This document shows, in pieces, positions 19,401 to 25,454 of a stretch of 26,812 nucleotides of DNA (its first letter is position 1; each line of letters starts with the position of its first letter). The DNA is taken from contig DASYYE010000512.1 of the NCBI GenBank assembly GCA_035946955.1, positions 1-26,812 of the forward strand, read 5' to 3'. The stretch is from DASYYE01 sp035946955. GTDB lineage: Bacteria; Actinomycetota; Actinomycetes; Streptosporangiales; Streptosporangiaceae. Below the pieces are notes generated by a model that did no database searches, was not told the DNA's origin, and was given only the letters and a program-made list of their open reading frames with translations. The position numbers and the translations under genes were made by a program.

Positions 19401-19970
19401 ATCGCCCACCAGGCCTCCGCTGGAATGACCTGCATCGCAGGAAACCCCGGCGCAGGCCCAGGTGCAGGCCCACAAGACTGCCAGCCAACCCCCTCAGTCC
19501 CCTGGCAGCAAGTAGCGGCCACCAGCCCCGCAGCAAACTTCGTGACTGGCGTGGCAATAAGTAAGATCCTTGGCGCTGTCCTTGGTAGCCTCGGCGGTGT
19601 CCTCGGTCGTAGCCTCGGCGGTGCCACAGACGCAGGTGCTGGCGCTGACAACGTGGCTAACACTGCCCGGCTGGCGCAGCAGCTAACTCGCGAGGAAGCG
19701 TCCTCAGTCTTCACACAAAGCGGTGAGCTTCAGCCGGACGTCATCGCGCAATCACATGAGATCATTAACGGAGCGCAACTCGGCAACAAGCAACTCGTCA
19801 GTGAGCTAACCTCTAACGGTTCCGACATCGCTGACTGGGGCAAGTACACGACACCCACCTTCATAAGTCCGGCTGGCGCGTTCCAAGTTCATTTCTATTA
19901 CAACCCAGCGCTGGATGAGGTTTTCTACGGTCAAGACTACAAGGCTGTCTTTGTGGGAGGATCACCGTGA
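13435..19970 (+). pseudogene. Giant secreted RHS/YD-repeat polymorphic toxin, two frameshifts
   Basis: The start at ATG 13435 begins a Sec-type signal peptide (hydrophobic core WLRCAAVVCAAAALVPSL). A shell-entry region follows (FTFSYPVNVPPVPGGLAPAVSLEYNSQTVDG...SWVGDGWDYQPGYIERDY), then dozens of YD repeats (YDSYGRVT, YDALGRIT, YGYDLAGDQTTATDPDTGTT, YTYDADNRK). The RHS core follows (YRYFDPYGNPV...GFTNLGAREYNPTTASFLSPDPLITPDNPQTLNAYAYAADDPTTNSDPSG). After a Gly/Pro linker and a hydrophobic stretch comes a tip of about 100 residues beginning LTREEASSVFTQSG. The gene is broken by an extra T at 14860 (CDLP|WRWNLDYV) and an extra G in the G6 run 16169-16174 (AAGG|YREADDTYTYDN). Repaired, it encodes about 2,177 residues. 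Homopolymer sequencing error remains possible for the second site. The stop overlaps the immunity gene by four bases. Confidence 0.88.
19074..19428 (+). repeat. RHS core-tail repeat, copy A (in main RHS gene)
   Basis: This segment encodes the end of the RHS core, ASFLSPDPLI...NAYAYA...DDPTTNSDPSG, plus the Gly/Pro linker and PPVHIITRTTRA. It is repeated at 21778-22121 with high but imperfect identity. It marks the constant side of the tip-exchange point. Confidence 0.85.
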
Positions 19971-20317
19971 AAGCTCTATGCGTGGCCCTGGCCGATGGTG
20001 CTGAGAGGAATTCATGGCTCACGCTCAACCACGAATACCAAGTCTTGTCCATTCTGATGGTGCCCAAGGGGCCTGCGAAGCTGCGCGTTCTCGCGGACGA
20101 TGGCAGAACTCCAATTCTTACTGGAGCTTCTATGTTCGCCATGAGCGCCCAGCGGCTGCCCTCAAACTGGACCTGTGCGATCAGAGAGGGGGGTGTAGTT
20201 GAACTCGGGCCGTCGGCGTGGCTACAGCCAGGGTTCTGGGAGCGTTACTTCGATAGAGATGCTGATGCTGTTGCGCAATTTCAAACTGAAGTGACAAGGA
20301 TGGAATCGGCCCGGTAG
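19967..20317 (+). CDS. Putative immunity protein to the main RHS tip
   Basis: The protein has 116 residues. Start GTG 19967 overlaps the RHS stop (GTGA), the tight coupling expected of a toxin-immunity pair. There is no signal peptide or membrane segment, as expected for a cytoplasmic antidote. Visible features are a beta-rich first half (YQVLSILMVPKGPAKLRVLADDG) and an aromatic end (ELGPSAWLQPGFWERYFDRDADAVAQFQTEVTRME). I do not recognise a named immunity family. The role is inferred from position, size and overlap. GC content and codon use are less biased than in the RHS body, which fits a transferred cassette. Confidence 0.7.
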   Translation: MKALCVALADGAERNSWLTLNHEYQVLSILMVPKGPAKLRVLADDGRTPILTGASMFAMSAQRLPSNWTCAIREGGVVELGPSAWLQPGFWERYFDRDADAVAQFQTEVTRMESAR

Positions 20318-20642
20318 TGTGTCTTCGCCACAGAAGACACCGCTCCTTGGTTCCAGGTGACGAATACGGGGTATACCGCCCCGGAACCTCTATACCTGAA
20401 GCTTCGACATTTCGTCCGCAGGCGAGAAGTTCTCGGTGGTGGCCAACGCTACGAAGCATATGGCGGAGTACGCTACGAGCACCGGTGCGGGCAGCATGCC
20501 GATGAGTTCGTTCGCGGGGGCCGTCGAGATGGCAGTCCAGCAGGGTCTAGCTCCTGGAAGGAACTTCTTGCAAATTGGCCCGTGGGAACTCGGTATCGAT
20601 ACATCAGACAATGTCATCTACCGCGCGGTGTACCGGCCATGA
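20318..20642 (+). pseudogene. Displaced toxin tip no. 2 (orphan C-terminal domain)
   Basis: Reading from 20318 gives CVFATEDTAPWFQVTNTGY. After a frameshift near 20400-20412 the frame continues FDISSAGEKFSVVANATKHMAEY and ends LQIGPWELGIDTSDNVIYRAVYRP. There is no start codon, ribosome site or RHS core in front, so this is a promoterless tip. The pattern (KHM near the start, central helix SFAGAVEMAVQQG, strand pairs ending NVIYRAVY) resembles small BECR-fold ribonuclease toxins such as colicin D/E5 relatives; that is an inference from shape only. The stop overlaps the following immunity gene by ATGA. Confidence 0.65.
20319..20340. terminator. Hairpin after first immunity gene
   Basis: GTGTCTTC, GCCACA, GAAGACAC: a perfect 8-bp stem starting two bases after the immunity stop. 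There is no T-run. It could be a terminator, but it also overlaps the start of the next tip remnant. Confidence 0.35.
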
Positions 20643-21181
20643 CTCCACAGCCGCTTGTGCTGGTATCGCTCCAGGAGTCGAGCGAAGCCCTGCCGATCCG
20701 CTGGACGTTGGACTGCCCGACGCGTGGCGTTGTGGTCTTGGATGTGGCAGTCGGCAAGGCCACTAGCTCTGCACCGCTTCATTGGCGGGCAGGCGATTGG
20801 ACTAAACCCCCGCTGGATCTCCAGCTGAACAACGCAGGAGCGGTGGAGAGCATTCAGTTCGTCTTCCAGGACGAGTCAGTAGATGCGGGTGAGAGCCTCT
20901 TGCCCTCAGACTCGGTGATCGGCTTGCCGGTCTTCGATGTCCAGCGGTGGTCTCCGGACCGTTATATGGATGCTCGGGTGGCCGTCGAGACGATGCGCCT
21001 GCAGTCCGGCGAGTTGTACCCAGCTATCGGTGTCGATTCTCCCAAACGAGCAATATCCGTAACCTGGGGTTTGCGCTTCGGTGTGGATTCGTCGAGCCAG
21101 TTGGTGGCAATCGCGATCGGACCGCTCACCCCCGATGAGTGGCAGTTGATCGAGGCTGCTGCGCCGCTCGCAGGGCAATGA
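20639..21181 (+). CDS. Putative immunity protein to orphan tip no. 2
   Basis: The protein has 180 residues. ATG 20639 overlaps the tip's stop (ATGA), as in toxin-immunity pairs. It is soluble, with no signal or membrane segment and alternating beta and acidic stretches (RWTLDCPTRGVVVLDVAVG, IQFVFQDESVDAGESLLPSDS, VTWGLRFGVDSSSQLVAIAIGPLTPDEWQLIEAA). The family is not recognised by name. The open frame is intact although its toxin lacks an N-terminal part. Retained orphan immunity genes are expected to protect against siblings that still carry the tip. Confidence 0.7.
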   Translation: MTPQPLVLVSLQESSEALPIRWTLDCPTRGVVVLDVAVGKATSSAPLHWRAGDWTKPPLDLQLNNAGAVESIQFVFQDESVDAGESLLPSDSVIGLPVFDVQRWSPDRYMDARVAVETMRLQSGELYPAIGVDSPKRAISVTWGLRFGVDSSSQLVAIAIGPLTPDEWQLIEAAAPLAGQ

Positions 21182-21423
21182 GTTGGAGTAGCGCCATCCA
21201 GCAACCATCGGCTCGCAGACACGAGCGCTCTGGCGTCCGACCGCCGGTCGTCTTGCCGCAGAAGCAGGCTCGGGCGATACCTTTGCGGGACTGAACGCGG
21301 TCAAGTCCGACGCAGGAGCTGCCATCGCAGCCCGGCGGAGTTCGGTCGTAGGTGCAGCCGGGCGGGCAGCCAGTTCGTGAATGATCTATTCTGACCTGTG
21401 CTCGATGAACTTGGAGGTGTGAC
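21182..21423 (+). other. Tip/linker debris, no intact gene
   Basis: One frame reads ...LWRPTAGRLAAEAGSGD, then TFAGLNAVKSDAGAAI, and ends in a stop at about 21379-21381. The Ala/Gly-rich composition is like the linker that precedes RHS tips. It has no start codon and is probably the remains of another cassette. Confidence 0.4.
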
Positions 21424-21541
21424 TTGGCCTCTGTGATCTTCGGAGTGGTAGCCGTCGTGCTGCTGGCGGTCGGGGTGGTGTCCAACGCGAGGTATGGTAT
21501 CCGTCGCTGTGGACTGGGTAGACGCCAACGGCAACACCTAT
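21424..21541 (+). CDS. Short one-helix ORF, probably truncated
   Basis: TTG 21424 follows a TTGGAGGTG ribosome-site-like sequence. The frame gives a hydrophobic helix (MASVIFGVVAVVLLAVGVVSNARYG), then runs out of frame across the next toxin tip and stops after about 38 codons. It is likely the 5' end of a membrane gene cut by recombination near 21490. It may not be expressed. Confidence 0.3.
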
Positions 21542-21733
21542 GATGCCGTTGGCAACTTCAGTTCGAAGTACTTCGATCAGCAGTGGCCAAACCTACAGAC
21601 CAGAATCCTTGACCACATGGCCAAGGCTGACTTCGTGCCGGTCGATGTATCCGGATTCACGGGGGCTCAGGTCACCCAAGTCCAGCAGTTCATTGAGCCG
21701 TTGGGTCCATCCGTCTTTATCGTGGGGCAGTGA
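21494..21733 (+). pseudogene. Displaced toxin tip no. 3 (orphan C-terminal domain)
   Basis: This 79-codon frame reads VDWVDANGNTYDAVGNF, SKYFDQQWPNLQTRIL, then HMAKADFVPVDVSGFTGAQV and ends LGPSVFIVGQ. It looks like the last part of a polymorphic toxin: an acidic/aromatic hairpin, a helix, the KADxVPVDVS strand, and a C-terminal strand after FIxxLG. A restriction-nuclease-like fold is possible but not shown. ATG 21494 lies at a recombination junction and has no convincing ribosome site. The stop overlaps an ATG at 21733, which begins only about 15 codons of a would-be immunity gene. Confidence 0.6.
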
Positions 21734-21777
21734 TGTCAGGCACGATCGCGCTTTCACCGACAGTTCGCTGGTCTGCG
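21733..21777 (+). pseudogene. Beheaded immunity gene, first 15 codons only
   Basis: ATG 21733 overlaps the stop of tip no. 3 (TGATG) and encodes MSGTIALSPTVRWSA. The sequence then changes abruptly into the RHS core-tail repeat (SFLSLDPLIAP) in the same frame. This is the scar of recombination between an immunity gene and the RHS core. Confidence 0.55.
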
Positions 21778-22121
21778 GCGTCCTTCCTCTCACTCGACCC
21801 CCTCATCGCCCCCACCACCCCCCAAGACCTCAACGCCTATGCCTACGCCGGCGACGACCCCACCACCAACTCCGACCCTTCGGGTGCCGACTGGACCTGC
21901 GGCGGCGGCAGCCCTCCCCCCCCACCCGGCCACCAACACACCGGCAACGGCAACAACAGCACCGGCAGCGCCAGTGACCCGAACTGGTACGCAAACACCG
22001 GCTCCAGCCTGACCACCTATACTGGCTGGGAAGACTCAACTTCATCGGCCCACTCCCACCCGTCCACGTCATCACCCGCACCCCCCGCGCCGTCAACCCC
22101 ACCCAGGCCTCCACCGGAATG
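21778..22121 (+). repeat. RHS core-tail repeat, copy B (orphan)
   Basis: This matches copy A at 19074-19428: ASFLSLDPLIAP, NAYAYAGDDPTTNSDPSG, the PPPPPGH linker with NGNNSTGS, and PPVHVITRT. A one-base deletion near 22016-22022 shifts the frame relative to copy A. Confidence 0.85.
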
Positions 22122-22655
22122 TGCAGCACCGACTCAGGCTCCAGTAGTCGCCATTGCACAAGTAGCGGAGGGGCGTTGGGCGCTATGGGCCAGGGTCTTG
22201 CCAACTATGACATTGGTAAGATTGCTGCCAGCCACTTCCTTTGGAATCATATCTACTTCCAAACGTCTGCGTGCCTTGTGGTGTGTGTATCTCTTAGCGA
22301 ACAGGGAGGACAGTTCATCTTTTCCACACAAGAGTTCGCCTGGCCCGTGGGTATGTTCTTCGCCAAAAGGCTCGAAAAGAGCCTGTTCTTTGGTGCTGGT
22401 GTGGGTTTTAACTCGGCAACCCCCGCAGAGGCCGTTCGGAGTAACCGTTGGGCTGGCGCTGGCGCTGGTAACGGCTAGGGTCTGGGCGGCGGCGCGACAG
22501 GCTACGAAGGCCCGAATGGGTTGGGTCCAATAAGGCCTTACGTATATGCTGGTACGGCTTTCGGGATCTATGGTGGAAGTGGTACTAGTCAAAGCATCGA
22601 CCTCAATCAAGCCGTCCCTCAGGCCATTAGTACGGTGTGGCACTGGATGTTCTGA
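21778..22655 (+). pseudogene. Orphan RHS tail with its own C-terminal domain, decayed
   Basis: The core-tail copy runs to about 22020, then a one-base deletion changes the frame to YWLGRLNFIGPLPPVHVITRTPRAV. That frame continues through LANYDIGKIAASHFLWNHI, ACLVVCVSLSEQGGQFIFST and FGAGVGFNSATP to a TAG at 22477-22479. In the same frame it resumes GLGGGATGYEGPNGLGPIRPYVYAG and ends ISTVWHWMF at a TGA at 22653-22655. The Gly-rich, membrane-like C-terminal domain differs from the main tip. It carries two lesions (a frameshift and a nonsense codon) and no upstream start, so it is a silent cassette. Confidence 0.75.
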
Positions 22656-22671
22656 ATGCATAGGATCCGGA

Positions 22672-22956
22672 ATGTTGCTAGCTAGCTCTCATCATGTGCT
22701 CTCGCAGTCGGCTGCGCTCAAAATATTCCTAATGGCACTGTGCGCAGTGGTCGTCGGATCGGTTCTGGTCTTTGATATCGGTGGTCTGAGGTCGGCCCAC
22801 GGAACCGCTAGTACTACTACCTCTTGGGGGCGCTTGCTGGCAAACGGTGGAAGCCGCCCGTATGTCGCGACCCTTGGCAAGGCCATAGGCTGGCTGTTCC
22901 TTGTCCTGGGATCGGTGCTTGTCGTGCTGAGTGCACTAACGTTGCTGCACTTGTGA
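22672..22956 (+). CDS. Small two-helix membrane protein, possible immunity protein
   Basis: The protein has 94 residues from ATG 22672. Two membrane segments are visible: LKIFLMALCAVVVGSVLVFDIGG (about 20-42) and IGWLFLVLGSVLVVLSALTLLHL (about 72-94). They are joined by a polar loop containing TSWGRLLANGG. It lies directly behind a membrane-like orphan tip, so a role as a membrane immunity protein is plausible. A degenerate paralogue follows at 23119. The stop overlaps the next small ORF (GTGA). Confidence 0.55.
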   Translation: MLLASSHHVLSQSAALKIFLMALCAVVVGSVLVFDIGGLRSAHGTASTTTSWGRLLANGGSRPYVATLGKAIGWLFLVLGSVLVVLSALTLLHL

Positions 22957-23132
22957 GCAAACGCACGTGGCGAAACGTTTCCTGGGTACTTATATCAGCT
23001 AGATATCGGTGCCTTGGAGGGTGCCTACGATCCAGATCTGGTTGGGTGAGGCGCGTGTCTTCTCGGTGGTGGCAGCGTGTGACTTGGGATCTCAACCAAA
23101 TATTCGGACGATGGTGGGATGATCTATTCTAG
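22953..23132 (+). CDS. Small Arg/Trp-rich protein, member of duplicated pair
   Basis: The 59-residue frame starts at GTG 22953, overlapping the upstream stop by four bases. It begins MSKRTWRNVSW, which resembles the MSRRHDFVSW start of the 58-residue ORF at 23535. The remainder is Arg/Trp-rich with no membrane helix and may be frameshifted relative to that paralogue. The coupling argues for a former two-gene unit; present function is doubtful. Confidence 0.35.
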   Translation: MSKRTWRNVSWVLISARYRCLGGCLRSRSGWVRRVSSRWWQRVTWDLNQIFGRWWDDLF

Positions 23133-23426
23133 TGTTATGGCAGTAGCTGCAACGTTGAATGCGAAGTCTTCTGCTGGGACTCCTAGCTTCGGGCTCCTCC
23201 TAGGCTCGCTCGCCTTGGTGGTATTCGGTGTGTTGCTGGCATTCGATCTCGGCGGCGTTGCATCCAGGAGTAGCGGGATAATACGGGTTTCACGCCATGG
23301 GGGCGTCAGCTTGTAGCTGGCGGTCGGCAATTTCCGAATCCTGCCAGGCTGATCGGCTGGACCTTTCTTGTGGTCGGATCCGCCCCGGTGGTGATTACGG
23401 CCATCTCTTTGCTGTTCCATGCTTAA
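23119..23426 (+). pseudogene. Frameshifted paralogue of the two-helix membrane protein
   Basis: The first frame gives FGLLLGSLALVVFGVLLAFD followed by LGGV, matching helix 1 of the 22672 protein. Near 23270-23283 the frame shifts, and the new frame gives TGFTPWGRQLVAGGRQFP and LIGWTFLVVGSAPVVITAIS before LLFHA. This matches TSWGRLLANGG and helix 2 of the 22672 protein. The start could be ATG 23119 or 23137. The parallel in both halves makes the paralogy convincing. Confidence 0.65.
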
Positions 23427-23534
23427 TTGCGCCAGTCGGATCGGGCGCACCGATAACGCGCTGCTCGCTCTGCGGCATCGGGCGCGACTCGAGATTCCGG
23501 AAAGATCGATCTCTCGAAAGGGTGAAGGATCGAA

Positions 23535-23711
23535 TTGAGTCGGCGTCATGATTTCGTGTCTTGGGCTTGGTGGGGCGTGCATGTCATCATGTTCATTGTC
23601 GTTGTGTTGCTAACGTCCGCACATGGTCCCTGGTTTTGGATCATCGGCTTGACCCTGGTGCTAAGTGGTTATGTGGGCCAGGTTGTGATAAAGAGCCGGA
23701 GTCGTAGATAG
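23535..23711 (+). CDS. 58-residue two-helix membrane protein
   Basis: TTG 23535 has GAAGGA six bases upstream. The frame reads MSRRHDFVSWAWWGVHVIMF, then IVVVLLTSAHGPWFW, then IIGLTLVLSGYVGQVVI, and ends KSRSRR. That gives two helices with a positively charged tail, suggesting both ends are cytoplasmic. Its first residues resemble the ORF at 22953, so two gene pairs appear to have been duplicated in tandem. It is the intact member of its type. Function is unknown; immunity to a membrane-active tip is one option. Confidence 0.5.
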   Translation: MSRRHDFVSWAWWGVHVIMFIVVVLLTSAHGPWFWIIGLTLVLSGYVGQVVIKSRSRR

Positions 23712-24332
23712 AGGGTCATCCAAACTCTCTTTGAAGAAGTAGGGGCCGATTGCGGCGTAGAACGATGACTCGAAGGCCTTCGGCGGCCAATGATAATTGC
23801 TGAAGACTATTCGTCAGGTCTTCAGGGTGCGGTTCTTGGTGCCGCCGTGCCTGCGTGGCGAACTGGGAGCCGTCGCGGGACGTCGTCGGCGGCGGCGTGA
23901 GCGCCTGCCGATGATGTGTGGCGCCCACTTATGCGACTGCATCTGATCCGCGTGCCCAGGCGCCGACCAGTAGTCGCCTTCTGAAGGAACGTTGTAGCTG
24001 CCGACCGGCCCCAGGGTTCCCGCAGTTCCCAGCGACAGCACCCTGGGGACTACCTGTTGAACAGCGCCGTGCGGTCGCATTCACGCAACAGGCGCGCCTG
24101 GGCACCCGTCTACGGATCCGCGCACGTTCCGCAGGTCAGCCCTTGGGATGTCAACTGCTCGCGGCCGCTACCTGGCAGGGCCTCAACTTGCCCGCTTCGC
24201 CTGCTGGGGGTACGCCACCGCCTGCAGGTGAGCATCCGAGATACCAATTCCCGTGCAGCCTGAGGGACCAATCCGTCGGCGGGGCGAGTGCGCGTTTGCT
24301 CCATGACATCTCCACGGCCGTTCGAATCGCCC
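23712..24332. other. Non-coding or decayed stretch between toxin graveyard and vapBC
   Basis: I find no gene I can support in these 621 bases. A minus-strand open frame (23814-24080, with LSLGTAGTLGPVGSYNVPSE then an Arg-rich end) has no recognisable family. Plus-strand frames are Arg/Pro-rich shadows. A perfect 8-bp inverted repeat CTGAAGAC (23800-23807) / GTCTTCAG (23818-23825) lies near the left side. Confidence 0.45.
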
Positions 24333-24364
24333 GTATATCTAGACCTCCTGTTGATAGATATACT
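24333..24364. promoter_or_regulatory. vapBC operator palindrome over the promoter
   Basis: GTATATCTA (24333-24341) and TAGATATAC (24355-24363) are perfect 9-bp inverted arms with a 13-base spacer. The right arm contains TATACT (24359-24364), a plausible -10 box, 19-24 bases before vapB. It is AT-rich, in contrast to its surroundings. It fits autorepression by the VapBC complex. Confidence 0.65.
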
Positions 24365-24382
24365 GGTGGGGAGGAGGTGGAG

Positions 24383-24592
24383 ATGGCCAAGACGCTTGTT
24401 GATGTCAACGAGGAGTACCTCGCTGCCGCTCAGGAGGTGCTGCACACCGAAACGAAGAAGGACACCATCAACGCTGCCCTTCGTGCGGTCGCGGCGTTGG
24501 CCGCACGGCGGCGGGATCTGCAGCGGCTGGCGGGTGGCGGCTTGCCTGACCTGGAGGATCCTGAGGTGATGCGGGCCGCATGGCAGCGGTAG
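24383..24592 (+). CDS. vapB: VapB-type antitoxin
   Basis: The protein has 69 residues. The N-terminal part, TLVDVNEEYLAAAQEVLHTETKKDTINAALR, has the ribbon-helix-helix pattern of actinobacterial VapB antitoxins (a short strand, then helices with TKKDTINxAL). The acidic/hydrophobic C-terminus (GLPDLEDPEVMRAAWQR) is typical of the toxin-binding tail. ATG 24383 has a strong GGAGGTGGAG ribosome site. It overlaps vapC by 13 bases, and the palindrome just upstream is its likely operator. It neutralises VapC and represses the operon by family analogy. Confidence 0.88.
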   Translation: MAKTLVDVNEEYLAAAQEVLHTETKKDTINAALRAVAALAARRRDLQRLAGGGLPDLEDPEVMRAAWQR

Positions 24593-25005
24593 CCAGCTAC
24601 CTGGCGGACACGAGCGCGCTGGCCCGCCTGCGCCACCAGTCGGTGGCCGCGGTCCTAGGCCCGCTGATCGAGGCGGGCCTGGTCGCCACCTGCGGTGTCA
24701 TCGAGTTCGAACTTGGCTGGGCCACCAGAACCCCGGATGAGTTCGGCCAGCTACGGGCTGACCGCGACGCTGGCTACGAATGGCTCGCCACCCACGATGA
24801 AGACTGGCGGCGCGCCCTCGATGTCCAAGGTGCGCTGTGGCGGCGTGGCCAGGTGCGGGCAGTCGGTTTCCCTGACCTTCTGGTTGCCGCCGTGGCCGAG
24901 CGGGAACGCGTCACCGTGCTGCACTACGACGCCGACTACGACCTCATCGCAGACATCACCGGCCAGCCAATGCGATGGGTCGTACCCCGGGGAGCCATCG
25001 CATAG
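24580..25005 (+). CDS. vapC: VapC-type PIN-domain ribonuclease toxin
   Basis: The protein has 141 residues covering one complete PIN domain. Acidic active-site residues are visible: D10 in YLADTSALARL, E42 in GVIEFELGW, D99 in GFPDLLVAAVAE, and D117/D119 in HYDADYDLIADITG. It is expected to cleave specific RNAs (often tRNA) with Mg2+ when freed from VapB. Translation is coupled to vapB by overlap. It ends about 200 bases before the rnpB 3' copy, so it sits at the island's right margin, where it could favour retention of the element. The gene appears intact. Confidence 0.9.
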   Translation: MAAVASYLADTSALARLRHQSVAAVLGPLIEAGLVATCGVIEFELGWATRTPDEFGQLRADRDAGYEWLATHDEDWRRALDVQGALWRRGQVRAVGFPDLLVAAVAERERVTVLHYDADYDLIADITGQPMRWVVPRGAIA

Positions 25006-25211
25006 GACTCCGCCGCCACCTACCCGCACTGCCGGAGCACGACCTGCGGCATGAGCGAGTAACCGGCGGCAGCGCGAACGTTGCGGCTTGAATCCACCCG
25101 AGACGGTAGGTGTCCGCCGAACGCCGCTTACAGGATCGCTGAGCCCGGTGAATAGCCGGTGGAGTTGCATCACGACCTAGAGAATCGGCTGGTCACCGGC
25201 GTGTAGTCAGA

Positions 25212-25454
25212 GGTGTAAGAGACCACCAGCGCCTGGGGTGACCCAGGCGGCTTGGTAAACCCCACCTGGAGCAAGGTCAAAAGGGCCCGGCGTCTTTTGG
25301 GCGTGGGGCCCGCGCGAGTGTTTGAGGGCGGCCCGCCCGAGCTCGCGGGTAGACCGCAGGAGGCCGTCAGCAATGGCGGCCCTAGATGGATGGCCGTCGG
25401 CCCGCGCGAGCGGGTGCACAGAACCCGGCCTACAGGCCGACTCACCCGCCGCCT
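25212..25454 (+). repeat. Second, 5'-truncated copy of rnpB 3' segment (att site)
   Basis: This aligns with 5864-6095 over its full length. The long core blocks are identical or nearly so (GAGTGTTTGAGGGCGGCCC, GTAGACCGCAGGAGGCCGTC, CAGAACCCGGCCTACAGGCC). Differences cluster in hairpins and keep pairing: GCCGCAG/CTGCGGC becomes GCCTGGG/CCCAGGC, and CCCCGC/GCGGGG becomes CCCGC/GCGGG. The 5' half of the RNA, including one P1 strand, is absent, so it cannot be functional RNase P RNA. It is probably the displaced original 3' end or the 3' end brought by another element. Confidence 0.85.

Noticed and set aside
24057..24592. Starting the VapB antitoxin at the far-upstream in-frame codon (about 23918)
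   Set aside because: The upstream 155 codons have no family resemblance and cross the operator palindrome; ATG 24383 has a strong ribosome site and gives a normal 69-residue VapB.
6096..25211. Assigning the integrase remnant at 25442-25624 to the RHS island itself
   Set aside because: It lies outside the right rnpB copy with its 3' end pointing to it, which suits an adjacent second element; no integrase was found inside the island.
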